Assembly (NCBI RefSeq): GCF_036370855.1
Contig: NC_088099.1
Location: 29,656,501 to 29,720,500, forward strand
Origin: Dromaius novaehollandiae
Lineage: Eukaryota; Chordata; Aves; Casuariiformes; Dromaiidae
Length of the DNA: 64,000 bases
Direction: 5' to 3'
In this document: positions 27,601 through 38,306 of the stretch, in pieces
How the letters are laid out: each line of letters begins with the position of its first letter
How positions within the stretch are numbered: the stretch's first letter is position 1
Translations under genes and position numbers: made by a program
Notes under the pieces: model-generated
Seen by the model: the letters and a program-made list of their open reading frames with translations, nothing else
Database searches by the model: none
Told to the model about the DNA's origin: nothing

Positions 27601-30600
27601 GGGAAAACATGATAATTTCAAATTATACAACTTAAAGGCAAAAAAGGCAGTGATCCACTACTACTTTGACATATACTCATATACACATATATATGTACAT
27701 TACATATTACACACATTATATATTTAATCAAGTGACATTTCAGGCAGGCAGGATTTTGGTGTGCACTCCTTAAAGGTGCCATTCCATAAATAACATGGTG
27801 CAAGAGACATACAGAAATGCCTGTACAAAATCAATCAGTTAAAATATCAACAAGAGTGGCTGCATTTCTGCATTATTTTTCAACCTACAGTTCTTAACGC
27901 CCAGCTCTTTCTCGTCTTTTATGACTTATACGGAAAAAATCTGAAAGCAAGCAGATACACGTCATATTTTTCCCTAACAGTGCCAAAGATATCCCCACAA
28001 AATAACTATAAGATTTCTTCCCCATCCTTCTAAGCAGGCAATTAATAATCAAAAACACATACATACCAGGAACAATTCCCAACATGTGACATGCACCTCA
28101 ATTATTCATCCAAGTGAAAGATCAGATATGCTTAGGTGCCAAATTCAGCTCTGCTATGAAACAGATGCAACTTCTGACAAATTCAAGGAGAGCTGCACCT
28201 GTTTCTTCCAGAGTCAAATACAATACTGGATGACAGATGACAGAAGAAAAATAAATAAATGAAAATCAAAGCTTCGATATGGGAATTTCTACCGGGCAGC
28301 AATGCTCCCCAAGCAGTGCAAGTCCAATTCTGTGGTCTTACCACCCGAGTCCTAACATGCCTGCCAGAGCAATCCCAGGGGCCTGCATGCAGTTATATGG
28401 AAATGAGATTAGTATTGAGGTTGTCTGAAGTGTATTTTGAGTGATGGCCACCTACCCCGAGTCCTGTGCTCTCTGCTGTACTGCATTGTAAGCTGTATAC
28501 AAGTCAGACTCCATTCTCCTCCCGCAACAAAAGATTTGTTAGGTTTTGACAGATATCGGTGATCAGAACATATGCAAAGTAACACAACTGCAAATGTTTC
28601 AATGGGAGCACAGATTAACTAGCAGACAAATGTCTTTATTTGCCAGAGACTGTTTTATTTTCAGACATTAGGCTCTGCTTGAAGATTTGTTTAAAAAAAA
28701 TTAAAAAAAGAAAGGGACTAAGAGAATACATACTGCTAACTCACCAAACAAGTACATCTAATTTAGAAAGCAGAGAAACAAAGGTCCCACTAATGACATT
28801 TTTAGAAAAGAACTGCACTTTAACTGCCAAAGTTAACACAAGCCACTTCAACAGCATTAGTGCCAAGCATAACAAGACAAAGACCACTAAAAGTCTGATG
28901 AAAAAAGCATGCATATAAAAGTTGCAAAAGTAGGGGACAGAATGCATTCCTGCCTCTATTAGTTTCATTGTTCTGTTCAACCTCTGCCCTTTCATCTTAA
29001 ATGATACATATGCAATTATGCCTGTTGATAAAAGCTGACAACATGTACTTCGCATCCTCCTGCAAAGAAATTAAAAGGCCTTGCACCATTTCTTTCAAAA
29101 GACCACCTACTGATGCAGAGATGCAACGTGACAGTGGGAGGCTGCCTAATAATCAGTTCTGCTTTGCATGGTAGGTGTCACTACACTCTTAACACTGGAC
29201 AGAGTGCGGATTTTTTATTATTATTATTATTATTAAAGATAAATGCCCCCCTCCCCCTTTTAAACAGAACCCATTAATCAAGACTCCATTAAAACACCGT
29301 AAGCAGTACTCCTAAAGGAATACAGGCCCGGATTCTGATTTCGGATATGCTGATACAAGTCCTCATTTACTCCACAGATTTCATTAAAAGGTTATTCCTA
29401 GGATTAGAGGCATGAGAACATAGCTTACATTTAGCAAATTAAAGAAGAATAAAGTTTATCTTGAGCATATAGAAGAAAGGGGCATAAATTGGCAACTTCA
29501 AAAGCAATAAAGGCTTTGACATTTAAGGGCATCCAGGACAGTTCTATTGTTTTGATGCTATGCATTCAAGTTCTTTCAGCTCTGCTTTATTTTATCCTTC
29601 CACCATACGATACGAAAAGCTTTTCCACAAAATGCAGGAAGTGCACTAGGGCAACATTACGTTTTCATACATCTCAGCACTGCTTCAGGTTAGCACAGAC
29701 AAAACACAGCACAGCTTCAATGAGCTTAGCTAGCCAAACTAGAGAGACAAGCTTGCAGTCAGTAGCGATAAGGTTTTTTTTCTTTATTTTTAACACATAT
29801 CTGTAAATGTATCATTTGCCAGAGAAGACAAGGAAATGCGTGCTGAAAAATACAAATGGCCTACTCTCAACAAGTACCAAACAACAACAGTGTCTTCTGA
29901 ACCTCGTGGGAATAGCTTATCCTTTGCAGCTAAGCACACGGGGCGGCGGGGGGGGGGGGGGTTAACAGGACACGACACCCACATTTAAGAATTCTCTTGC
30001 CACCAAAACTACAAAAGCCCCTAGTGAAACACTAATCCTTATTTCCTACACCACTGCCCCTTCCTAGTTCCCATGCTTAAACTGGTTTATCTTTTTGGAT
30101 CGTGCTGAACAGTCTCTCTTGTTACAACATAATCTTTGACACGAACAAGAGCACTATCATCTCAGTCACATGAGATTCTCTCAGCAGTTCTTAAAATGAT
30201 CAGCTCAGTGTGTGGGATGTGCATTAACAACTAGACCATTATGCCTGTGCTCTGCTCTCCACCTAACGATGCGTTTGGAAACAAGTAAAAGATTGGAAAA
30301 CTTGGTGGTGCAAAACATATTCCCTCCCCCTTTCCTTTTAAAGGAGGCCTTGTGAACAGCCTCATTTTCCTCCTACTGCAAGCACTAACCTAAAATAAAA
30401 CACTGCATAACAATCCACTAATGGCTGAGAAATTCCAGTCGTATTTCTGGGAAGGTTTAATGGAACAATCAAGTGAACGGAACAAAGACTTCTCCTATCA
30501 AATTCTAAGCCTTCTGGTTTTAGATGATTCCACAGTACCTTCTCCATATTAACACGTAGCATTTATTATACCTTTATAAGAGTTATACCAAGAGCTTTCC

Positions 30601-33600
30601 TGGGTACTCGTCCTGTGATTTCATCGCAGATCTTATGAATGAATTGATGAGGAATGACAAAGACCAGCAAGTCTGCATCCTGTACAGCTTCATTAAGGTT
30701 TGGGACAGCAACCTGTATAGTTATGGAAGAGAAAGGCCATATAATCTTTTAAAATTAACACTATTCACATGTGTTGTCAAATACATAAAAGCACATTTTG
30801 GTCTTACACACAGTGCTACAAATTACTGTGCTTCATCATTGAAAACAAGTACTAACATAATCTTCCCACAAAAGCAAAAGAATTGAAGCTTTCAAACCAG
30901 CCACTTTATGCCTTGAAAGGGGCATCTCTACAGCCACCTGTACTGTTAGTGCAAAGAAATGCATAATTAAGTGAAGGAATTTAAAATACCAAATTTGCAA
31001 GAATCCAAATTCAAAATGCTCCTTAACATTCAAACACACATATTTTGAGTTAGAAAATATAAAATAAGAAGCTTCTTTCTCTTTGACAAAATAATCTCAA
31101 TTTTGATACGCTACTGCATGCTGAAAAGTAGCTTCTTTACTTAGTTCCTTGTACACTCAGATTTCTTCTCCACTCCTTTTACACCTGCTAGTTTATACCC
31201 TCTTTCTGCGTACTCAGATTTTGTTTACCCTTTAAAGAGGTGACCTATTTCCAAATCACCTGCCAGACTCCACTTTTTCTAACATGTGATGACATGTTAA
31301 AATAAGTCAGGTTTAAATTCTAGCAATAAGCACAACCTACTGATAAAGACAACAAACATGAATGGGTAGGTCACAAACAGCAGAAACACCATGGGATTTC
31401 AGCTTCATCATTAGAGACAAAACTGCACTTCATGGCAATTTATGTTTTTCCTGCCCAGAATTTCGTACTGAGTTGTCAGCCACTGCAGTTTCTGCCTATA
31501 ACGTTTTTGGGGCAAGATTCACCACCACCCACGTACCATTCCATTACACCAACCCAAAGTGGATGTGGTCCTATGACTCTGCCCTGGCAGAGTTAGAAAC
31601 ATGCTGGCCTAACTGACTGCACATAGCAAAAGGCAGCCGGGAAATCGATAAACTGGATATAAGCTTGAGTTCATTTGCTCTTGCTCTCATCCTGTAGCAC
31701 TTTTTAAACACTTCCAGAATATCTGAAGCCTCCTCAATCCTAGTTGACCAGCCTGCAACCTTCCAAAGTCGAGGCCAAATTTTTGTATCAAGCATGGTCA
31801 GAGCCATTAATCTCTCCCTCATTTTCACATTTACTTCCATATACAGAAGCTGTAGTAACATAAAGATAACAGCCAGGCAAAAAAAGATTATATGTTGAAT
31901 ATACCCACCTCAGTAATTTTACCTGTTCAAAACTCTGATCTCAACAGTAAAATAGCACACAGTTTGAAATATGGTAAAACCTAAAGATGTCAACAAAACA
32001 AATTTCTACCTCAGTTCACAGCATGAGCAAAATTCCCTCAACTCCATAACTAGATCAAATTTAGCTTCTGATCCTTACCACATTATCTGGCAGCTTGTAT
32101 CCAGGGAGATATTTTACATTTTCATGTTCATTATTTATGATATCTGTCAGTTTTCTCCCATTAATGTTCTCCTCAAACACCCACATCTTCACTGTAGAAG
32201 CAAACTTCTGCAATTTTTTTACATTATTGCCTATTATTTTGGCAACTGCAGAACCCCTGCAGAAAAGAAAATAAAAAATGTACATTCTAAAAAATATATA
32301 ATTTTGTTCTAGAAGAAATTGTCTTTAAGATAAACAGAAATCCACAGGTTACTAGACCAATTACTATTTTGCTTTTCCAATCTAGTAAAAAGAGTGGAAA
32401 AAATACACCAGTTATTCACACCTGCTGCTTTCTCTCAAGCAAATATATCTAGAATACATTGGACTGAACCATTTATTGAAAACCTCCTTACATATGTTGT
32501 CTGCTTACTGGCTATCCAGTGAGAACTTGGGTAATTTCATTTGCCCAAATGAAATGGATTATATCTTCAACGCAGTGGTAAAAGTTACATATTATGATTT
32601 AATTCTTAATTCCTAAATTCATTTTTTAAAAATGGACTATTTTCACCTTTAACAAAGAGGAAGTTTTCTTTGCTAAGATGCCTAACCTATCAATTTCTGC
32701 AGAATATTGATAGGCATTTAAAGCCAGGAAGCATTAATATCTTGCATAAATCAAATGCATGGTCACGTTGCCAATCTCACAGAATTTAAGCGTTGTAATG
32801 GCATCCTCTGAATTTGCAGGCAGACAATGCCATTGCTGTTAGCCTCATTTTCTCCCCAAGAACAGCACAGCGAGGCTTGTAGGATTGTTATCAATTTTAC
32901 TTGTACTACTCAAACCTCTAAGCAACAGTGAAATTACTCAGAATTAGTGAAGCTGCACACAAGAGGGATAAACGCAGCCTTCCATTCCAGTAGCCTGGAT
33001 GCTCTAGACAAGGAAAAGATGCAATTTAATAAAGCCTATTAATCTAACTTCCTTTCTTTGGATCAGAAAAAGGCTTCATAATTACTGATAATCTAGTAGA
33101 TTATCAGCAGACCAAAAAGATTAGAAAGATATGATAAAGATATGCAGAGTCACTGACCTGACGTTTACCCATTTCTGCATATTTCCTCACTTCTCTCTGT
33201 CATTACAACTTCTGATACTGTGACTTTCTAATACTTGCTATGTTAAGAGCAGGAGGGGAAAATGCTGCACACTATTAGAAGGTAAGAGAGCTTTAACTTT
33301 ACAAACATAGCTATACACAAAACATGCCTCTAACTTTATTCAGGACATTACTTGTAATAAACTCATGGTTGGCAAGTAAACCAAGCGGATCCAGTCTGCC
33401 TTCAGAGCTTCTCATATGGCACAACTCATTGTGCTGTATTAAAAATGTGTGCAATCACAGGCCTTTCTAAGGTCACTAAGTAGTGGCAGAAAAATGTGTA
33501 ATATCTGAAGTAGGTCTTCAGCTAAACCATAAAAACAGCATGTCTTAGAAGATGAGAATTTATTTCACTAACAGCAGTGCACACACTGCAAAGCTCCCTG

Positions 33601-36600
33601 GGTTGAGGAGGTGATACAGAAGCCTCAATTGTTTTTCAGACTAAACGTCTTGGCCACAACTAAGGCAGCTTGGAAACCACTCACGCAACTCCGCCTCAAA
33701 TTAATTTCTTCACAAAACTGAAAGCGGAAACAAAGCAACTGAACCTAGACACCAAGTACATTTTGGCCATTAGATTACATCTCTGCCCATCCACCAAGCT
33801 GTCTGAACAGACCCCGCAGGCACTTTGGGCCTATGAGGTTACACTGAACAACCTTAACTTACTAAGCCACAGTTAAGTCGGTCGTCTCTTATCAAGCTCA
33901 TATTCTAGACCACCACGCGCACATGCTGTGGTTTCCCCTGCAGTGGCAGATGACTCACCAGTTCAATCTGCCAGATTTCAGATCTGCACAAATGCAAAGT
34001 ATTTTATTCACACCACAGAGGTGCGTTCTGCAGAAAGTGTTTTGAATTCCTTGAACAAAAGCAAATTCACAACTGCAGATTTACACACAAATATAAAGTC
34101 TGGTTCCTGGGAAATCACTGTCTTCAGTTTTGAACTTCACTAAGCATTCTGTATGCTTAGAGTTGATACGGAAAGACAGAAATACCTGATTCAGTAACTG
34201 TTCAATTGGGATTTTCAAATGGTGTGTCATCATAAAGTTTGACAGTGTGTACTTCTTAAACAAGACATTAATTCTATTATTATTTAATACTTAAATGTCT
34301 CAGTTGTCTCTTTTCAGCCTTTAAATTTATTATTTTTAAAAAGTGAGGAACTGGATAGTCCTAGTCCCTGAATTCAAGAAGATTCTCCAGATCCCCATTT
34401 TATTTTATGTTGCAAGAGCTGCTGTAGGAATGAATTAGACAAGGTCAAACAACTGACACTGAGTCCAAGACTGCTCTAAGCAAAGTGAAATATCAGCTCC
34501 CAACACCTGCTAATCCAACAAACCAGTCTCCATTCTCTTCTGCATCGCAGAACTCCTCAGTACATAATCTGGAATCATTTTCTGGGATTTCTGGCTCGTC
34601 TTGCAGCATACTCCTGACACACCGTAAGGCAAAAGAACTGGAATTCTTGCCCGTTTAGTTCTAGCAGTAACAGTTCTAGCGTGACCTGGATTGTAATACT
34701 CGGTACCTGCAGCAGCTCAGCTACACAAGAAAAAAAAGAGTGTGACGTTCCCTCATAAACCTTAATAACCCTAACATGCTCCAAGTGAACGTAAATGCTA
34801 TTCAAGTCATGCAACAAGGTAGTCCCATGCCAAATAGCTGTTCTGCTCCTTGCTGCAAGTACAAAGGTATGCTCAAGTACAATCACATATACGTATTTAA
34901 CACTGTTGGAGAACTGTATTTGAAGCTCACTGAGCAAGACAATGCACTTTGTCTCCTGCCCTTCACTGTTCACCAACTACTGTTCACCTACACCAGCTGT
35001 GTATCACTGTTGGTCTGCTTTCCCCTCATCACTTTAAAAGGAAAACACAAGCCCCAGAAACTCCTCAACTTACTGTGACAGACAGCAGCATCAGTGGAGG
35101 CAACAATATACAAGTGCAACCAACACCGTAACTGCAGCCCTGCCACTTTTTTCTTTGAAATCACCTCAGCTAAGCCACAAGCTTTATCCCCTCACTTTTC
35201 CCTAGCGGGTTCCTAGCCCTGTGAACCCCTCTGTCCCAATAACTTCCTCTCTCTCCCCAAACTCTATGGTTCAAGTTGAGCAATCAGATTAAAGACTGGT
35301 TCCAGCAAAACATACAGGGACAGAAAATGGCTGTGCACTCCTTGTTAACTTGTCATGAAAATATTTTCAGAAGAACAGGCTATGGTACATACGGGAGCCA
35401 ATGCATGCAGTGTTTAAACTGAATCTAGGCACTGTCCTTGAATCCTGAGGCTTCAAGGCATATCCCCGAAGTGTACCCGCTTCAGGCTGAGGAGGGCCTT
35501 AAAGATTTTAATACAATCACATCTGCCAGATGAGCAACTACAGATGGACAAGCAGAGCAAAAAAGCACAGCTCCTGCTCTTCTGTGACTTCTGAACCATC
35601 TGTCCTGTCCCATGATCTTCCATGAGGTGCTAAGAGACCTCGCCCAAGTAACTTCATTGTTAAGGTGACCTTCCCCCAGCAAACTGACCAAACAAGTTTG
35701 ACTGGAGGTAGTTTATCATCTGAAAAGATTAGTGCAACCATTCTAAACTGTCCTTGTTATGCCAAGCTCCTCCAGCCTGTTTTTTCTGTCTGGGACATAG
35801 GTTAAAGGGCTGCAGGAAAGCAAAGACACTGGCACTTGTGGGACAAACAATACAAGAGACTCTTGTGGAAAACACAAGTCTCCAAACTGCTAAACATGCA
35901 AAGTCCTACTCAGTTCAGCTACTTACATGCTTACAACCTAGGCATCGCCAGTTGTACTCCTGAAATCCAGGCTTCAAAAATATATAACCCAAAATTACCA
36001 ATTATAAGACGCATGTAAGTGCTTCAATCTCCTTCTCATTCCATGCTTCTGAACCTTAAAGGCTTCTGCTTTAAGACCGCAGGCCCCAACTGAGCGAGAC
36101 ACTTATGCGCACAGATACACACTTCAGTTAACAAAGTCCCGTTTAGTTCAATGGGTACATACATTCTTGAATCAGGCTGCTCTCTTCAGTCTGGATCTGA
36201 TGTCTGTCATCCCTTGGACTTGGAGTGGAAAAAAACCACCCGCCTCTCCAAGAGTTGTTTTCAGAAACATTCATGGGGGTGGGGGCAGGGAAAGCTGCTA
36301 CACATCAAATCATTTGCTATTACTTCCTTTTCTTCTCTCCTGCCACATAAATTTTGCCACACTGCTATCAAATATGAAATCAATTATCAGTTATTTAAAG
36401 AAATTTATCCCAAAAAGAAAAGAAAGAAAAAAGCTGAGGCCCAGTAACAGCATCAACATTTTCCAGCATCACGGATATGGGCATTTTGCCATTCAGATAT
36501 GCATCCCATTAGACAGGAGCTTTTCTCATTATTAAACTGATACAGTGAAGTGAAAACAAAACACATACGCACATGTTTATAGCTAGTATGTAACCTCCAT

Positions 36601-38014
36601 GAATCCTGCTGCTTCTGGCAAGCTAGTTTCACAATGGCTCAACTATAAATACGGTTAAATTATTTGTAGAACTTTCTGCTAATTTCAAATATGGAAGAAT
36701 GACATCAATATTCCTAAAAGACAGACAGGTCTAACTCCATAACTTCCTTTTGATACATACTGAAATGCACTGTATCTCCCAGTTCACCTTACAAAGCTAG
36801 ACCAAGGCGAGCAAGAGCCGCACCACTGAAATGATGTCAGCCCTCCTTCAACAAGCCATCAGGAAGAAAAACATAACTCTGCAGTGGCTGATTTTTTGAA
36901 GTATGCAAAATAGCACCACAAGCCAATTGCGCTTGTGTAAGTAAGCATCAACTCTAAGATCACTTTGACCAAAGACTGTGAAGTTTTGTTTAACAACCCG
37001 TAGTACCTTGCTCTTGGAACACCAAACTCCCCTAATGTTAGACTGAATGTATAACATATTATGTCTACCTCACAAAACAGAACATTATCAGAAATAATAT
37101 GCACTTAGCATTAGTAATTAAAGCAACAAACTGTGAAGATACATTTACATAATACTTTGTACTTAACTTACACCTTGTAAATAAAGATCCAATGCAAAAA
37201 TAACAAACAGGAATGATAGAGAAATTGAGAAAATGGGACAAAGGAGGATTATGAACATGGTACTGCTCTCAGGAAAACGATTAGGAAAACTTGTTTTCAG
37301 TGGACACGACAGTGAGACCATAAGTTTATAAGTCTAATTATAAGCTAGTGATAGACAAAATAAAACCTTGTCTCAAGCCTTCAGTGTGCCTCAACATAAT
37401 CTACTGAAAAAGAAGGGGTGTTTCGAATAATTTAGTGTCTTGCTACTCTTCTCGGAAAACAGGTAGTACAGAAAAAAAAAAAAAAAAAACCCTAAACTCA
37501 CACACTGGCATTTCACTTTTGGAGGGTGGTGGGCTTGGTCAAGAAGCCCTACAGCAGCACCCAGTTAGCAATGACCTGCCGAAAAAGCGTTCAGCATCTT
37601 TAATGTCCATGTCAGCTGGAGTCAGACAAATCACTCGAAACATACCAGGTTAAGAATATCCCAAAATAACTTCTGTACAGCAAAGACTGGTGCCTACCAC
37701 ACCGCTCAATTCTTTAAGCTTTCTAGCTCCATTTACTTCTTTCTAACTCCATTTACTTCAGGAAAGTCTCTCTGCTCCGGAGAGGCAGGCTGAAAGGACG
37801 AGCTCTGGCCGCTGCAGGCATCCCTGGGGCCGCGACCCCACGCGCGGGCTCTTCACACGGCACAGCCCCCACCCGGGCCCGGCACGAACCCCCCGCCGCC
37901 GCTTCCCGCCCAAGGGGCGGCGGCAAGGCCCCAGGATACGCGGGGCCTAGGCGGCACTCACCAGTTCCCCGAGCCCACGATGCAGACCTTGAGGGGCGCC
38001 GAGGAGAACGCCAT
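12547..38014 (-). CDS. GPD1L: GPD1L, whole coding span of 8 joined exons
   Basis: Glycerol-3-phosphate dehydrogenase 1-like, a cytosolic NAD-dependent enzyme interconverting dihydroxyacetone phosphate and sn-glycerol 3-phosphate. In mammals it also modulates the cardiac sodium channel Nav1.5. Eight minus-strand exons with GT donors and AG acceptors join without a frame break into 353 residues; human GPD1L as I recall it has 351. The Rossmann nucleotide-binding motif is G14-S-G16-N-W-G19. Residues matching the known GPD1 active site are present: K124, K208, N209, D264, T268 and R273 in GGRNRR (271-276). The N-terminus reads MAFSSAPLK where human reads MAAAPLK, which explains the two extra residues. 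GPD1 is the only close alternative; residues such as [20 protein letters not shown], the 3p22-like neighbourhood and the ending HPEHI favour GPD1L. The protein looks intact, with no stop or frameshift. Residue 282 is valine where human has A280. Confidence 0.96.
14278..14314. repeat. Short direct repeat inside GGTACC ends
   Basis: Two near-identical units containing CTGCCAGGAAGACTGCCAGG are bracketed by GGTACC at both ends. The unit repeats about three times as CCAGG(AAG..CTG). It is a small local duplication of unknown origin. Confidence 0.7.
15403..15452. repeat. A27 homopolymer and A-rich tail
   Basis: Twenty-seven uninterrupted A residues are followed by A-rich sequence with scattered G. 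I recognise no retroposed body upstream of it. On the GPD1L transcript it reads as a poly(U) tract, about 0.55 kb after exon 7. Confidence 0.9.
16005..16111 (-). CDS. GPD1L: GPD1L coding exon 7 (S287-E321 plus 2 nt)
   Basis: The acceptor is GTTGTTTAG|TCTATT and the donor GGAAAA|GTAAGA. The exon encodes [20 protein letters not shown], then [15 protein letters not shown] and two bases of K322. The [17 protein letters not shown] block is a hallmark of animal cytosolic GPDs. Intron 6 upstream is only 466 bp, the shortest of the gene. Confidence 0.96.
16112..16578 (-). other. GPD1L intron 6
   Basis: This short intron of 467 bp has donor GTACCT and acceptor TTTAG after a pyrimidine-rich tract. It contains nothing beyond splice signals and A/T-rich sequence. 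Confidence 0.92.
16579..16812 (-). CDS. GPD1L: GPD1L coding exon 6 (N209-K286), substrate-binding domain
   Basis: This is the longest internal coding exon (78 codons, phase 0 at both ends), with acceptor CTCGTTAG|AATATT and donor GGAAAG|GTACCT. It encodes [20 protein letters not shown] through GGRNRR to AEAFVKTGK. It carries N209, D264, T268 and R273, matching N205, D260, T264 and R269 of GPD1, and the phosphate-binding GGRNRR motif at 271-276. R275 (human R273) is unchanged. Codon GTC at 16593-16591 gives V282, where human GPD1L has A280. Confidence 0.97.
18489..18499. repeat. G11 homopolymer
   Basis: An eleven-G run followed by further G-rich sequence, in intron 5. Length calls in such runs are error-prone. 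Confidence 0.9.
23009..23021. repeat. C13 homopolymer
   Basis: Thirteen C residues in intron 5. On the transcribed (minus) sense this is a G-run. Confidence 0.9.
25188..25300 (-). CDS. GPD1L: GPD1L coding exon 5 (G171-K208)
   Basis: The acceptor is ATCTCCACAG|GCAGC and the donor CTAAAG|GTAAGG. The exon encodes [20 protein letters not shown] followed by [17 protein letters not shown]. It ends exactly on K208, the counterpart of the catalytic lysine K204 of human GPD1; its partner N209 opens exon 6. It links the Rossmann domain to the helical substrate-binding domain. Confidence 0.96.
25301..26500 (-). other. GPD1L intron 4
   Basis: This 1.2 kb intron has donor GTAATA and acceptor CTCCACAG. 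The only notable content is an A21 run at 26080-26100. Confidence 0.92.
26080..26100. repeat. A21 homopolymer
   Basis: Twenty-one A residues preceded by an A-rich region, in intron 4. No retroposon body is recognisable next to it. Confidence 0.9.
26501..26639 (-). CDS. GPD1L: GPD1L coding exon 4 (G125-I170 plus 1 nt)
   Basis: The acceptor is GGCTGCAG|GGAATAG and the donor AATAG|GTAATA. The exon encodes [20 protein letters not shown], then [20 protein letters not shown], then FCETTI, with the first base of G171. The invariant [10 protein letters not shown] segment that lines the NAD/substrate cleft is intact. Human has EKMGIDIS where this copy has EKVEIDIS, a conservative region. I126 equals human I124, another reported variant position, and is unchanged. 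Confidence 0.96.
26971..27055. repeat. Possible decayed ancient amniote repeat
   Basis: The stretch begins CAGAATCTCAGCTGGTTGTA and ends near GAATCAGCCCT, with a loosely self-complementary centre (CTGGTTGTAATCAGTG against CACTGAAATACCAATTG). This matches my recollection of the common sauropsid 'cagctggtgtaaatcagtg' family. It is degenerate and needs a repeat-library search. Confidence 0.4.
28134..28220. repeat. Possible decayed ancient amniote repeat
   Basis: The stretch begins AGGTGCCAAATTCAGCTCTG and ends after GAGAGCTGCACCTGTTTC. It resembles the same loose class of old palindromic amniote repeats (agttgcacctgtgtaact-type core). Low identity; assigned from memory. Confidence 0.35.
29215..29235. 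repeat. (TTA)7 microsatellite
   Basis: Seven perfect TTA units in GPD1L intron 3. Confidence 0.95.
29948..29961. repeat. G14 homopolymer
   Basis: Fourteen G residues after a GGGCGGC lead-in, in intron 3. It could form a G-quadruplex on the plus (non-template) strand. Confidence 0.9.
30572..30712 (-). CDS. GPD1L: GPD1L coding exon 3 (V78-K124)
   Basis: This phase-0 exon has 47 codons, beginning [20 protein letters not shown] and ending LGITLIK. The donor is AAAG|GTATAA and the acceptor CTATACAG. It holds the VFVIPHQF loop of the Rossmann domain and ends on K124, the counterpart of active-site K120 of human GPD1. E85 corresponds to human E83, a reported GPD1L disease-variant site, and is unchanged. 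Confidence 0.95.
30713..32078 (-). other. GPD1L intron 2
   Basis: This 1.4 kb intron has donor GTAAGG and acceptor CTATACAG. The stretch 31.5-31.7 kb is somewhat less AT-rich and has open frames on both strands, but none resembles a known protein. Confidence 0.9.
32079..32256 (-). CDS. GPD1L: GPD1L coding exon 2 (W18-V77)
   Basis: The acceptor is TTTTCTGCAG|GGGTTC. Its first base completes W18, then the exon reads [20 protein letters not shown] and on to the donor AATGTG|GTAAGG in phase 0. It completes the nucleotide-binding loop (G19-S-A) and encodes the following helix and the strand KMWVFEE. The [10 protein letters not shown] segment agrees with GPD1L. Confidence 0.96.
32257..37961 (-). 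other. GPD1L intron 1
   Basis: This 5.7 kb intron has donor GTGAGT and acceptor TTTTCTGCAG. It begins inside the CpG island and becomes AT-rich below about 37.75 kb. An A18 run lies at 37472-37489. I see no nested gene or recognisable transposon. Confidence 0.9.
37472..37489. repeat. A18 homopolymer
   Basis: Eighteen A residues in GPD1L intron 1 near the island edge. Confidence 0.9.
37962..38014 (-). CDS. GPD1L: GPD1L coding exon 1 (residues 1-17 plus 2 nt)
   Basis: The exon encodes [17 protein letters not shown] plus the first two bases of W18. The start ATG (38014-38012) has a strong context, with G at -3 and G at +4. The donor is CTG|GTGAGT. It holds strand beta-1 and the first two glycines of the GxGxxG dinucleotide-binding loop. 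It lies inside the CpG island, as expected for a first exon. The FSS stretch differs from human, so start choice rests on the Kozak context and the agreement from A6-P7-L8-K9 onward. Confidence 0.95.
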
Positions 38015-38133
38015 GGCAGCAGCGCCGCCCGCGCCCCGCCAACCGCCGCGGCCAACGGCTGCGGGAGGAGGCGGCGGCGGCCACGCGCTGCCCCCGCCCC
38101 CGCCGTCGGCGGCTCCCTCCGGGCCTGCGGCTT

Positions 38134-38148
38134 GCCGGGAAGTGTAGT
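38134..38148 (-). promoter_or_regulatory. ACTACAnnTCCC (ZNF143/SBS-type) motif
   Basis: The minus strand reads ACTACACTTCCCGGC, a full match to the ACTACAnnTCCC core bound by ZNF143/THAP11-HCFC1 at many CpG-island promoters. It lies just upstream of GPD1L exon 1 and in the direction of transcription, which supports a promoter role. Confidence 0.55.
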
Positions 38149-38226
38149 TCAGTGTCGCCTCCTCCTTCTTCCCTCCGCCCCGTGGCTCTCCTGCTCCTCT
38201 CTGTGCTGGCTCTGTGGAGGGGCTGC

Positions 38227-38306
38227 GGCCGTGGCGGGGGGGGGGGGGCGAGGCTAACGGCCGCGGCCGTTAGCCTCGCCCCCCCCCCCCCCCCCCGGCC
38301 ACGGCC
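38227..38306. repeat. G13/C18 inverted repeat in the GPD1L promoter
   Basis: A perfect 30-bp palindrome (arms CGAGGCTAACGGCCG, 38249-38278) is extended by a G13 run on the left and a C18 run on the right. Beyond these lie GGCCGTGGC (38227-38235) and its complement GCCACGGCC (38298-38306). Apart from homopolymer length and one extra G, the 80-bp block is its own reverse complement. Beyond about 38227 and 38306 the flanks no longer match. It could be a genuine hairpin or a fold-back or assembly artefact. Confidence 0.9.

Larger units (their letters stand above)
26640..30571 (-). other. GPD1L intron 3
   Basis: This 3.9 kb intron holds two possible decayed ancient repeats (near 26975 and 28134), a (TTA)7 microsatellite and a G14 run. 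I see no nested gene. Confidence 0.9.
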
